Assembly (NCBI RefSeq): GCF_002953255.1
Contig: NZ_CP026498.1
Location: 204,728-268,727 of the forward strand
Length of the DNA: 64,000 nt
Direction: 5' to 3'
Origin: Streptomyces sp. CB01881
GTDB lineage: Bacteria > Actinomycetota > Actinomycetes > Streptomycetales > Streptomycetaceae
Numbering within the stretch: position 1 is the stretch's first letter; every line of letters starts with the position of its first letter. The position numbers and the translations under genes are program-made. The notes below the pieces were generated by a model. The model was not told where the DNA came from, did not search any database, and saw only the letters and a list, made by a program, of their open reading frames with translations. This document shows positions 42,941 through 51,102 of the stretch, one piece after another.

Positions 42941-43387
42941 TCAGTCGCCGTCGGAGGGAGGAGCGTCCGCCACCGGGCGGGGAGCCCGCAGCGCGGCGCC
43001 GAGGTCCGGGTGGATCCGCAGCACGCCGTCGACTCCGGTGAGCGCGAACAGTCTGGCGACCACTGGACGCGGGCCGGCCAACTCCATCCGGAGCCCGGCC
43101 GTCTCGGCGTCGAGCCGGGTGCGCAACAGGATGTTCAGCCCCGTCGAGTCGCAGAACCGCAGACCGGTGAGGTCGACGACGATCCGCTCCAGCCCCTCGT
43201 CCTCCGGCCCCTCGTCCGCGGGCAGGGCCAGCGCCCTGCGCAGCACGTCACCCGTGTCGTGGTCCAGCTCGCCGGTGACGGTGACGACCCGGGTCGCCCC
43301 CTCCCGGCCCGTGACGACGTGCAGACCGCCGCGTTCCTCGTCCCCCTCGCCGTCGCGGTCGGAGGGGTGCTCGGCTGGCCGCGGCAT
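42941..43387 (-). CDS. STAS-domain anti-anti-sigma factor
   Basis: 148 aa from ATG 43387 with GGGAG 7 nt upstream. After a charged ~30-residue N-terminus the STAS fold shows 'TRVVTVTGELDHDTGDVLRR' and 'RIVVDLTGLRFCDSTGLNIL', with Ser in DST at the usual phosphorylation site. The stop lies 10 bp before the HATPase gene in the same direction. It should release a sigma factor, most simply the one encoded at 40905-41846, by binding that ATPase when unphosphorylated. Confidence 0.88.
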   Translation of the reverse strand: MPRPAEHPSDRDGEGDEERGGLHVVTGREGATRVVTVTGELDHDTGDVLRRALALPADEGPEDEGLERIVVDLTGLRFCDSTGLNILLRTRLDAETAGLRMELAGPRPVVARLFALTGVDGVLRIHPDLGAALRAPRPVADAPPSDGD

Positions 43388-43700
43388 GGTGGGCTCCCGG
43401 TCCGCTCGGGACGGCGTCGTACCGTCCCGACCATCATGCCGCGCGGCGCGGCGGGCCGCACGGACGACCGGGGCCGGTGGTACCGCCGGCCCGGGCGGGA
43501 CCGGGCCCGCCACGTACTCCTCGTCCTCCATGCCCCGCGTCTGTCCGGTCCGGCGGCGGTCACACACGCCGGAGGGCACGTCCGGAAGGCACGTCCGGAA
43601 GGCACGCGCGCGAGCCGACCACGTGGACGCCGCCGCAGACCGCCCCGGGTCCGGACGGCGACGTTTCGGCGGCGCCCGCCCGCCCGGCAAGACGCCGTCC
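43388..43700. other. Upstream region of the STAS gene, no gene seen
   Basis: 313 bp with frames that are Arg/Pro-rich on both strands. An inverted repeat GGGACGGCGTCGTACCGTCCC at 43409-43429 lies 22 bp upstream of the STAS ATG and could be an operator or a leader hairpin. A short direct repeat (GGCACGTCCGGAA) is at 43574-43600. Confidence 0.45.
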
Positions 43701-44081
43701 ATGACGTTCCGTGCACATCCGAACCCCCGCACCGTGGTCACCTACCTCGGCTACGTCAACGCCGGACGGCGGCCGCCCCCCGTGCCCGCCGGTCTGCTCG
43801 GCGCCGCCCACTGGTGAGCCGCCCGCCTCGGCCTGTCCGGCGAGGGCGTCGACCCGGCCACCGGCCGCCGCGTGCCGATGTCCGCACTGGCCGAGCAGCT
43901 CGTCGAGTACGCGACTCCCGGCCTCACCGCCGCGGGTGACCTCGCCGCCGTACGGTCCGGACTGGCCCGTCTGCACCGCCTCGGCACCGGCGCCGCCCGC
44001 CGGCGCCTCACCCTCCGCCGGTGCGGCCGGCTCACCGCCGTCGTCGGCGAACTCGCCGCGCTCACCACCTCGGCGGCCTGA
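43701..44081 (+). pseudogene. 3' remnant of a YbdK-like carboxylate-amine ligase with an in-frame TGA
   Basis: From about 43767 the frame reads GRRPPPVPAGLLGAAHW, then TGA (43815-43817), then continues in the same frame with AARLGLSGEGVDPATGRRV..., EYATPGLTAAGDLAAVRSGL and LGTGAARRRLTL up to TGA 44079-44081. This is the C-terminal end of the glutamate-cysteine-ligase-like YbdK family, which has AAHWRAARxGL at this point. TGG-TGA-GCC is explained by a CGA (Arg) to TGA transition. The catalytic N-terminal part is absent. The first ~22 codons from ATG 43701 do not look like the family, so the breakpoint is near 43767. Confidence 0.65.
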
Positions 44082-44379
44082 CCCGGCGGGGTTCCGGACA
44101 CCCGGCCCGCGCGCCGTGGACGACCGGCCCTCGGGCCGCCTCCGGGCCGCGTCCGGTCGACCTCCGCCGGTGCGGCGCCGGGCCGATGATCACAGCGGCC
44201 GGTGCGGGCGTGCGGCGAACGAGTGGTCCGCGGGGGCCATCCCGGGCGCGGCGGCGTTGCGTCCGGGACGCGGCCACCCTCCGGAAGGTACACATGGGGC
44301 CGCTCGCCGCGAGGGCGGGCCGGGCGCCCGGCGCGGTCGGGGCCCGGGGCGAACGGGGCCCGGGGCGAACAGGGGATGA

Positions 44380-44921
44380 ATGCGCACCACAGTCGAACTC
44401 CTGCTCTGGTGGGGGCTGTTGCCGCTGTCGAGCGCCCTGCCGATCAGTAGGGTGAGCCCGCTGGAGATGGCCGGCGGCGGCTGCCTCGGCGCGGGCGGTC
44501 GCGACGGCGCGGTCGTGGTCCGGCGCGCGTCCGGCGCCGCTGTGGGCGGTACGGCGCACCGGGCGCAGGCACTCCCGGCCTTCCCGCAGCCCCTCCTCGG
44601 CGACACCGCCCGGCTCGCCCTCGCCGTCGCCGTCGCGTCCGCCCGCCACCGGTGCGGCACGTTCCGCAGCGTCCGGCCCGCCCCTGCGTCCTCCTGCGCG
44701 GCACCGGCCTGCTCGACGCCCCGACCGGGGAAATCGGCCTCGCCCGGCGCGGCGCCGCCCTCGACCAACACGCCGCGGCCGGGCACGGCCGGGACGCCTT
44801 GACGGTCCGCGCCGCCGTCCTGCCGCTGCGCCGCCTGCACTCCGGGCTGCCCGGCGACTACGTGGCGCGGCTCGCCGTCGGCCTGGCGGCGCTGCTGGCG
44901 GCGATGGCCGCGCGGCTGTGA
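44380..44921 (+). pseudogene. Degenerate coding region, possibly MnhE/MrpE-like
   Basis: ATG 44380 opens MRTTVELLLWWGLLPLSSALPISRVSPLE, with a membrane-like start, then 'LLGDTARLALAVAVASARH' and CGTFRSV, which recalls Na+/H+ antiporter subunit E-like proteins. Protein-like sequence then continues in another frame (44652-44921: DALTVRAAVLPLRRLHSG, then DYVARLAVGLAALLAAMAA), while the first frame turns into Ser/Pro-rich nonsense. I infer frameshift decay of one or two genes. The family assignment is weak. Confidence 0.3.
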
Positions 44922-44943
44922 CCGGCGCACCGTCTCGCCCACG

Positions 44944-44968
44944 GTTTCCACCCCGACCCGCCGGGTAG
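44944..44968 (+). promoter_or_regulatory. SigB-type promoter motif before the AI-2E transporter gene
   Basis: GTTT (44944-44947), 15 nt, then GGGTAG (44963-44968), about 50 bp before GTG 45019. It is the best match in the window to the SigB-type consensus and has the same 15-bp spacing as the other three. Confidence 0.6.
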
Positions 44969-45018
44969 CCGCGGGATGTCGCAGCCCGAACCGGACCCCG
45001 ATCGCAGAAAGGCCGCCC

Positions 45019-46200
45019 GTGCGGATGAACACCGGTGAACCGGCCCGGCGGCCCCGGCCGCCCGGCAGGCGACGGCCGCGTGTGCCCATGCCCCCGGCCC
45101 GGCCCGCGCCGTCCGGGGACGGCGTCCCGCCCGGGCTGCGGACCGTCGCCGGGTACACCTGGCGACTGGTCCTGCTCGGCGTGGCGGCCTTCCTCCTCGT
45201 CCTCGTCCTCACCCGGCTCGAACTGCCGGTCGTCGCGGTGTTCCTGGCCCTGGTCATCACCTCCGTGCTGCGGCCGGTCGTCGATCTCCTGGACCGGCTG
45301 GTGCCCCGCTCGCTGGCCGTCCTGCTGGCCTTCCTGGCCTCGATCGCCCTGGTCGGCGGGATCCTGGCGTTCGTCGGCACGACCGTCGCCGACGAGTGGA
45401 CCGGCCTGGGCCGCGAACTGCACGGCGGCCTGGGCCGGCTCGACCGCTGGCTGACCGGCGCGCCCTTCCACCTCCACGCGGGCACCGTCACCGACTTCCG
45501 GGCGAAGCTCGGCGAGTTCGTCGCCGCCCACCGGTCGACACTGATCAGCACCGCCATCAGCGGCGCGGGCCGGGCCGTCGAGGTGGTCACCGCGGCCGCG
45601 CTCGCGGTGTTCTGCTCGGTGTTCTTCCTCCACTCCGGCGACCGCATGTGGTCCTGGGCCGAGCACCAGCTTCCCGCCCGCGCCCGGCCGGTCTGGGGCC
45701 GGGCGGGCCGCGCCGCCTGGCAGACCTTCGCCGGCTACACCCGCGGCGTGCTCATCGTGGCATCGACCAACGCCGTCCTGGTCGGCATCGCCCTCGCCCT
45801 GCTGGGGGTGCCGCTGGTGCTCCCCCTGGTCGTCCTGGAGTTCGTCGCCGCACTCGTCCCCCTGATCGGCTCCCCCATCGCGCTGGCCATCGCCTCGCTG
45901 GTCGCCCTGGCCGCGCGCGGCCCGGTGGTCGCCCTGCTGGTGCTCGGGCTGATCGTGGTCATCGGCCAGATCGAGGGCCATCTGCTGCACCCGCTGGTCC
46001 TCGGCTGGTCGGTGCGGCTCCACCCGGTGGTGGTCGCCCTGTCGGTGACCGGTGGCGCCGTGCTGGGCGGGGTGCTGGGCGCGGTGGTGGCCGTGCCGGT
46101 GGTGTCGGTCGCGTGGGCGGTGACCGGCGAGCTCCGCGACCACGGGACCGGGGCCCGGCCGCGGTCCCGGCCCCGGCCCACCGGACGGGCAGCCCCGTAA
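45019..46200 (+). CDS. AI-2E family transporter (UPF0118 membrane protein)
   Basis: 393 aa from GTG 45019 (ATG two codons later). A Pro/Arg-rich cytoplasmic N-terminus of ~40 residues precedes eight or so membrane segments. The order hydrophobic pair, amphipathic soluble region (VADEWTGLGRELHGGLGRL), then four C-terminal helices with 'LEFVAALVPLIGSPIALAIA' and IEGHLLHPLVLGWSVRLHPVVV is typical of the AI-2E/PerM family. The conserved HPLVLG..LHPV motif is intact. Substrate cannot be told; some members are Na+/H+ antiporters. A SigB-type motif lies upstream. Confidence 0.88.
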   Translation: MRMNTGEPARRPRPPGRRRPRVPMPPARPAPSGDGVPPGLRTVAGYTWRLVLLGVAAFLLVLVLTRLELPVVAVFLALVITSVLRPVVDLLDRLVPRSLAVLLAFLASIALVGGILAFVGTTVADEWTGLGRELHGGLGRLDRWLTGAPFHLHAGTVTDFRAKLGEFVAAHRSTLISTAISGAGRAVEVVTAAALAVFCSVFFLHSGDRMWSWAEHQLPARARPVWGRAGRAAWQTFAGYTRGVLIVASTNAVLVGIALALLGVPLVLPLVVLEFVAALVPLIGSPIALAIASLVALAARGPVVALLVLGLIVVIGQIEGHLLHPLVLGWSVRLHPVVVALSVTGGAVLGGVLGAVVAVPVVSVAWAVTGELRDHGTGARPRSRPRPTGRAAP

Positions 46201-46298
46201 GGGCGGGGCGCGGGGCGGTCCCGGCGCTTCGCCGGGCGGGGTAACGTTCCGTCAGACGACGACGGCAGCCGCGGCTGCACAGACCGGGGAAGGACGCC

Positions 46299-46679
46299 AT
46301 GGCACGTGAGACCGCCGCCGTCGTGACGAGTCCGGCCGACCGGGCCGCCCGGTCCGTCTGGAGCGCCCGGTCCGCCTGGGGCGTGCTCGGGCTCCTCCTG
46401 CTCACCTGGACGGTGTTCGAGGCGGTGAAGCACACCGGGGCCACCGTCCCGTGCGCCGTGCTCGGGCTCCTCGTCCCCTCCCTGACCAGGGCGGCACCGG
46501 GCTCGGCGGCCGTTCGACACCTGCTGCTCCGGGTCTGGGCGCCGGTCGCCGTCATGGCGGTCTGCTCCGCCGTCCCGGGCCCGGCCGACGACATCGCCGC
46601 GCCGTTCACCTTCGGGTTGGCCTGGCTGGCCCACATCGCGGTGGGGCGCGCCCTGGGACACGGGATCCGGCCGTCCTGA
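46299..46679 (+). CDS. Small membrane protein, possibly DUF4260-like
   Basis: 126 aa with GGGGAAGGA upstream of ATG 46299. About four hydrophobic segments are visible: WGVLGLLLLTWTVFEAV, VPCAVLGLLVPSL, 'RVWAPVAVMAVCSAV' and FTFGLAWLAHIAVGRALGHG. The last one resembles the WxAHIGxDRxLGYG ending of DUF4260 proteins. Function unknown. Confidence 0.6.
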   Translation: MARETAAVVTSPADRAARSVWSARSAWGVLGLLLLTWTVFEAVKHTGATVPCAVLGLLVPSLTRAAPGSAAVRHLLLRVWAPVAVMAVCSAVPGPADDIAAPFTFGLAWLAHIAVGRALGHGIRPS

Positions 46680-46844
46680 GCCGACCGCCGGATCCGGGGA
46701 GCGGGACCGGGGCTCAGCGCAGAGGGCGCTGCACAGGAAGTCGGGCGGGCCGACTTCCCGCGCAGCCGCCCGCCCGGCCCGGGCGCTCCGGCCCGCTCGG
46801 CCCGCTCGCCGGGGCGGGCACGGGCACCGAGGCCGGGGGCGGGG

Positions 46845-47267
46845 TCAGACCAGGCGGTGCATGCCCACCGAGTGCGGGGCCGTCCCGACGAAGCCGTGCT
46901 TGGCGTAGAGGCGGTGGGCGTCGCCGTCGGCGATGAGCGAGACGTACGCGCCCGGCACGGCACGGCGCTCCAGCTCGGCGACCAGGCCCGCCATGATCCG
47001 CCCTCCGAGACCCCGGCCCTGATGGGCGGGCAGGACGCAGACGTCGGCGATCTGGAAGACCATGCCGCCGTCGCCGACGATCCGCCCCATGCCGACGGTC
47101 GCGCCGTCCCCGGTGTGCACGGTCACGCCGTACCAGGTCCGCGGCAGCCCGGCGGCCACCGCGGCGGCGGGGCGGTCGCTCATGCCGGAGGCGGTGCGGA
47201 GGTGGCGGAAGGTGTCGACGTCGGGCACGCCCGACCGAAGCTCGTAAGAGTCATTAGCGTCATTCAT
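46845..47267 (-). CDS. GNAT-family N-acetyltransferase
   Basis: 140 aa. VFQIADVCVLPAHQGRGLGGRIM contains the acetyl-CoA-binding Q/RxxGxG/A motif, and 'LIADGDAHRLYAKHGFVGTA' is the C-terminal GNAT signature. The N-terminus YELRSGVPDVDTFRHLRTASG is typical of small bacterial members. ATG 47267 is preceded by TATGAT seven bases upstream and no Shine-Dalgarno sequence, so the message is probably leaderless. The acceptor substrate is unknown. Confidence 0.9.
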   Translation of the reverse strand: MNDANDSYELRSGVPDVDTFRHLRTASGMSDRPAAAVAAGLPRTWYGVTVHTGDGATVGMGRIVGDGGMVFQIADVCVLPAHQGRGLGGRIMAGLVAELERRAVPGAYVSLIADGDAHRLYAKHGFVGTAPHSVGMHRLV

Positions 47268-47367
47268 ACCTTACATCATAGGGTGGGTGGCTCCGGGTGC
47301 CCCACGGCCCGGGATCCCGCGTCGCGACGGATGCCGCGACGCTCCGGCCGTCCCGAAAGGAAAGTCC

Positions 47368-48426
47368 GTGTCACAGCCCCGGATCCTGCTGCTGGACGCG
47401 GCCCCCGGCGGGCTGCTCGACCGGGAGCTGGCGCGGCTGCTCGACCACGGGCTCGCCGTCACCCTCAACCTCCGACGGGTGACCGACAGCTCTGCGGCGC
47501 GGGCCGCCTGGGCCGGCCGGGTCGAGTTCGCCGACTTCGACGCCTTCGACGAACCGGCGCTGCTCGCCGCGACCGTCCGGGGCGGCCTCGGCTACGACGC
47601 CGTCAAGTCCCGTGGCGGGGTGCCGATGCGCGCCGCCTTCCTGGCGACGGCGACCGACCCCCGTCTCGCCCGCCGGCTCCGGGCGATCGGCCGGGCCGGG
47701 GCCGGCACCGACCACGTCGACCTCGCGGCCACCGCCCGCCACGGCGTCGCCGTCACGCACACGCCGGGGTCCAACGCGAACGCGGTCGCCGAGTTCGCCC
47801 TGGCCCAGCTCCTCGCCCTGAGCCGCGACCTTCCCGCCCACAACGAGGCCGCCCACCGGGGAAGTTGGCGCACACCGGCGGCGCCGGCGGTGGAACTCTC
47901 CGAGCTCACCCTCGGCATCGTCGGCCTGGGCCGGACCGGTCTGGCCCTGGCCACGCGGGCCGGGGCCCTCGGCATGGACGTCCAGGCGTTCTCCCGCCGC
48001 CCGGCCGGGGCCCCGGTGCGCGCCGCCGACTCCCTCCGCACGCTCCTGGCCGGCAGCGACGTCGTCTCCCTGCACCTGCCGCTCACCCCGCAGACCCGCG
48101 GGCTGATCGGCCGGGCCGAGCTGGAACGGATGCGGCCCGGCTCGGTCCTGCTCAACACCGCCCGCGGCGGCATCGTCGACGAGCAGGCCCTGGCCGACGC
48201 CCTCCGCGACCCCGCCCACCCGCTCGCGGCCGCCGCCGTCGACACGTTCGAGCACGAGCACGCCGCCTTCGCCTCACCGCTCGCCGGCCTGCCGAACGCG
48301 CTGCTCACCCCGCACATCGCCGGGATGACGCGGAGCGCGATGGCCACCGCCGCCCTCCGCTGCGCGGACCACCTCGCCGCCCTGCTCGCGGGCCGCCCGG
48401 ACGGCGTTCCGGTGGCGACCGCGTGA
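47368..48426 (+). CDS. D-2-hydroxyacid dehydrogenase family protein
   Basis: 352 aa from GTG 47368 with AAAGGAAAG 4-5 nt upstream, which is better than an upstream start that would add a Pro/Arg-rich run. The NAD-binding fold is LGIVGLGRTGLALATRAGALGM. The catalytic triad segments are NTARGGIVDEQAL (Arg), VDTFEHEH (Glu) and TPHIAGMT (His). The substrate-binding loops 'VKSRGGVPMRAAFLATATDP' and GRAGAGTDHVDLAATARHGV are present. It reduces a 2-keto acid with NADH or NADPH, or the reverse. The stop overlaps the next gene as GTGA. Confidence 0.9.
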   Translation: MSQPRILLLDAAPGGLLDRELARLLDHGLAVTLNLRRVTDSSAARAAWAGRVEFADFDAFDEPALLAATVRGGLGYDAVKSRGGVPMRAAFLATATDPRLARRLRAIGRAGAGTDHVDLAATARHGVAVTHTPGSNANAVAEFALAQLLALSRDLPAHNEAAHRGSWRTPAAPAVELSELTLGIVGLGRTGLALATRAGALGMDVQAFSRRPAGAPVRAADSLRTLLAGSDVVSLHLPLTPQTRGLIGRAELERMRPGSVLLNTARGGIVDEQALADALRDPAHPLAAAAVDTFEHEHAAFASPLAGLPNALLTPHIAGMTRSAMATAALRCADHLAALLAGRPDGVPVATA

Positions 48427-49022
48427 CGGCCCGGCTCCCCGAGGGCACTGGGCGGGGTGCGGGGACCGGACGGGGCGCCGGGACCGGGCGGGGCGCGGGG
48501 ATCACGGTCCAGTGGGTGAGGACGTCCTGGACGAAGCGGTCGCGGGGCGGGCCGGCGGCAGCTCGCCGGAACGCCGCAGCGGCCGGCTTCGCGGTGCCGT
48601 CGCAGCCCTCGACGCTGTCCGCGCCTTCGCCGTCGATGCCGTCGGTGCACCCGGCACACCTGGCGCACCTGGTGCACCTGGTGCGCATGGGCGAGGCGGA
48701 CGGCTTCGCACCGCGGGAGGGGTGGGAGGTCCTCCCGCCCGGCGCGCTCGGGCTGCGCGAGGCCGACGGCCGGTTGCGGGTGCTGCCCCCGGTGGAACCG
48801 TTGTACGGCCTTCCGCCGCGCGCGCGGCGCCCGCCGGCCGTGCGGCTCGCACCCGGGCAGTGGGTCCGGTGGCAGCTCAACTACCGCTTCTCCAGCGCGG
48901 CGGGCGTACGGGACTGGTCCTACTGGCTGGACACCTTCAACATCGCGTACGGCCCGGCCGGCCCCGGCCTGTTCCTGACCGAACCCACCGTGCTCGTCGA
49001 CGAGTGCGGCCCGGTCCGGTAG
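48423..49022 (+). CDS. Hypothetical protein with a repetitive N-terminus
   Basis: 199 aa if it starts at GTG 48423, which overlaps the dehydrogenase stop. Residues 9-27 are a GRGAGT repeat, and residues ~75-88 are HPAHLAHLVHLVRM, from short tandem DNA repeats. The C-terminal ~110 residues look like a real domain: 'GEADGFAPREGWEVLPPGAL', APGQWVRWQLNYRFSS and 'DWSYWLDTFNIAYGPAGPGL'. The true start may be ATG 48687, making a 111-aa protein. I do not recognise the family. Confidence 0.5.
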   Translation: MTARLPEGTGRGAGTGRGAGTGRGAGITVQWVRTSWTKRSRGGPAAARRNAAAAGFAVPSQPSTLSAPSPSMPSVHPAHLAHLVHLVRMGEADGFAPREGWEVLPPGALGLREADGRLRVLPPVEPLYGLPPRARRPPAVRLAPGQWVRWQLNYRFSSAAGVRDWSYWLDTFNIAYGPAGPGLFLTEPTVLVDECGPVR

Positions 49023-49112
49023 CCCGGCGCCCGGCCCCACCGCCACAGCCCAAGTGCCGGGCGGCGCGGGGCCACCCGGCACCGGGCGCGAGTCGCAGCG
49101 ACGACCGGAGTG

Positions 49113-49568
49113 TCACCAGGTCGCGCCGGCGGGCTGGCGGGTGGTGGCGTTCAGACGGTTGAAGAAGTTGGTCAGGCTGATCCAGAGGACCAGTGAGGCC
49201 AGCTGCTTCTCGTCGAAGTGCGCGGCCGCCGCGTCCCAGACGACGTCCGGCACGACCGCCCGGTCGGCGAGGCGGGTGACGTGCTCGGCCAGCTCCAGGG
49301 CCGCACGCTCGGCGTCGGTGAAGTACGGCGCCTCACGCCAGGCGGCGACCGCATGCAGGCGCTCGTCGGTCTCGCCGTTCTTCTTCGCGCTCGCCACGCC
49401 GCCGACGACGCAGTAGCTGCAACCGTTGATCTGGCTGGCGCGCAGGTGGACGAGTTCGAGGGTCGACTCGGGCACGCCACCCTTCTTCGCGGCCTTGAGC
49501 ACGCCCAGGATCGCGGGCATCGCCTCGGGGATGACGACGGCGGGGTTGGCCATACGGGCGTCGTTCAC
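49113..49568 (-). CDS. AhpD-like carboxymuconolactone decarboxylase family protein
   Basis: 151 aa from GTG 49568 (GAAGGA 8 nt upstream). ELVHLRASQINGCSYCVVGG has the CxxC redox pair of AhpD-like proteins, with the conserved SQxNxCxYC and a downstream 'GETDERLHAVAAWREAPYFT' block. LADRAVVPDVVWDAAAAHFD and the LASLVLWISLTNFFNRLNATT end are typical of alkylhydroperoxidase-domain members. It probably reduces peroxides with a thiol partner. No AhpC or partner reductase gene lies next to it. Confidence 0.9.
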   Translation of the reverse strand: MNDARMANPAVVIPEAMPAILGVLKAAKKGGVPESTLELVHLRASQINGCSYCVVGGVASAKKNGETDERLHAVAAWREAPYFTDAERAALELAEHVTRLADRAVVPDVVWDAAAAHFDEKQLASLVLWISLTNFFNRLNATTRQPAGATW

Positions 49569-49722
49569 GGTGGTGTCCTTCTCTCGGTGTTCGCTCGTGC
49601 TGTCATCCCTTCGACGGAGCGGATCGCGGAAGTGTGACAAGCAGGCGGAAGAGGTCCCGGGAAGGAGCCGCCGGGCTCACCGGCCGGGCGTCGACGCGTC
49701 CGCCGGGCTCACCGGCCGGCCC

Positions 49723-50946
49723 TCAGCGCGCCCGGCCGACGGTGGCGAGCAGGCAGGCCGCGGCGACGGCGGCGAGCGCCGCGGCGGTGGCGTACATCGT
49801 GGCGGCCCCGGCGTGGGCCGTCAGCCCGCCGAACACGGTGCCGGACCCGATACCGATGTAGATGGCGGAGGAGTTCAGGGCGACGACCAGCGGCGCCTCC
49901 TGCGGGGCGGCGGCGATCAACCGGTGCTGCTGCGGCGGGGTCTGGCACCAGCTGCCCGCGCCCCAGGCCACCGCGAGCAGCCCCACCAGGGCGGGCGCGC
50001 GTGTCCCGGAGGCCGCCAGCAGGCCGAGACCTCCGAGCCCGGCGGCCAGCACGAGGTAGCCCGTCGACAGCACCCGGACCGGGCCGAAGCGGTCGGTGGC
50101 GCACCCCGAGGCGAGGTTGCCGAGCACCGCGCCGAGCCCGTAGAGCGAGAGCGCCCACGCCGTGTCGGACTCCCCGATGCCGACCGCCGCGAGCGCCGGA
50201 ACGCTGTACGCGTACACCGTGTAGGCCGCCGTCATGCCGAGCACGGTCAGCGGCAGGACGGCCCGCACGGCGGGACGGCGCAGCACCGCGAGGCGTTCCC
50301 GCAGTGGCACCGCAGGGTTGCCCGGCAGCGCGGGCAGCAGGAGGGCGAGCGCCGCCGCGGTGAGCAGCGCGAGCGCCGCGACCGCGGCCAGCGCCCAGCG
50401 CCACCCCGTCAGTTCGCCGACCACGTCCCCCAGCGGGACGCCGAGTGCGGTCGCGACGGTCAGCCCGCCCACCACCACGGCCAGGGCCCTGGCCCGCCGT
50501 TCGGGGCCGGCCAGGAAGGCGGCGACCGCCCCCGCGTTGGGGGTGAACGCCGCCGCGGCGCCGGCTGCGGCCACCCGCGCGGCGATCAGCGCGGCGAAGG
50601 TGGGGGCGAGCGCCGAGGCGAGGTTGGCCACGCCGAGCCCGGTGAGCGCGGCGACGAGCAGGGTCCGGCGTGGCAGCCGGGCGGTGAGGGTCGCCAGCAC
50701 CGGGGAGAGCAGGGCGTACGCCGCCGCGAAGGCGGTGACGGCCTGGCCCGCGGCCGCCGTCGACGCGCCGAGGTCCGAGGCCAGGTCGGGCAGGAACCCC
50801 GCGACCGCGAACGCGTCGGTGCCCACGGCGAAGGTACCCAGGGCCAGGACGGGGACGACGCCGGTCCGCGGCGGAGTCGGGCCGGTCGTGGCAGCGGCAG
50901 GGACGGCGGCAGCAGCAGGCGACTCCGGCCTTAACGAGATATTCAA
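49723..50946 (-). CDS. MFS transporter with a TTA codon at position 5
   Basis: 407 aa from TTG 50946, which has AGGAGA about 9 nt upstream; a TTG at 50967 would start before that ribosome-binding site. Twelve hydrophobic segments are visible. The motif-A region is ARLPRRTLLVAALTGLG, and the sequence 'GTFAVGTDAFAVAGFLPDLA' at the start resembles the arabinose/chloramphenicol efflux branch (DHA1). Codon 5 (bases 50934-50932) is TTA, rare in these genomes, so translation may depend on the bldA tRNA. It is convergent with nothing and follows the Rrf2 gene in the same direction. Substrate unknown. Confidence 0.88.
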   Translation of the reverse strand: MNISLRPESPAAAAVPAAATTGPTPPRTGVVPVLALGTFAVGTDAFAVAGFLPDLASDLGASTAAAGQAVTAFAAAYALLSPVLATLTARLPRRTLLVAALTGLGVANLASALAPTFAALIAARVAAAGAAAAFTPNAGAVAAFLAGPERRARALAVVVGGLTVATALGVPLGDVVGELTGWRWALAAVAALALLTAAALALLLPALPGNPAVPLRERLAVLRRPAVRAVLPLTVLGMTAAYTVYAYSVPALAAVGIGESDTAWALSLYGLGAVLGNLASGCATDRFGPVRVLSTGYLVLAAGLGGLGLLAASGTRAPALVGLLAVAWGAGSWCQTPPQQHRLIAAAPQEAPLVVALNSSAIYIGIGSGTVFGGLTAHAGAATMYATAAALAAVAAACLLATVGRAR

Positions 50947-51102
50947 TGTCCCGATTCTCCTTCGCAAAAAGCCCGGCCGGGCGGCCGGGCGGCGTACAGC
51001 GGACGGACGGGCAGGCTACGGCGGGCGGACCGGGGTGCGGGCCGCTCCGGCCCACGGGGAGCGAGGCGTTCGGGCCCGTCCGGCCCACGGCATGACGGCT
51101 GG

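Noticed and set aside
43701..44081. Selenocysteine or read-through at TGA 43815
   Set aside because: Only a 3' remnant of the ligase gene is present, and a CGA to TGA change explains the stop. No recoding signal was recognised.
44062..46143. 693-aa minus-strand frame rich in Gln/His/Asp
   Set aside because: It is the antisense shadow of the AI-2E transporter gene. The membrane segments and family motif are on the plus strand.
49426..50934. 502-aa plus-strand frame, Arg/Gly/Gln-rich
   Set aside because: Antisense of the MFS transporter and AhpD-like genes, with no domain and no ribosome site.
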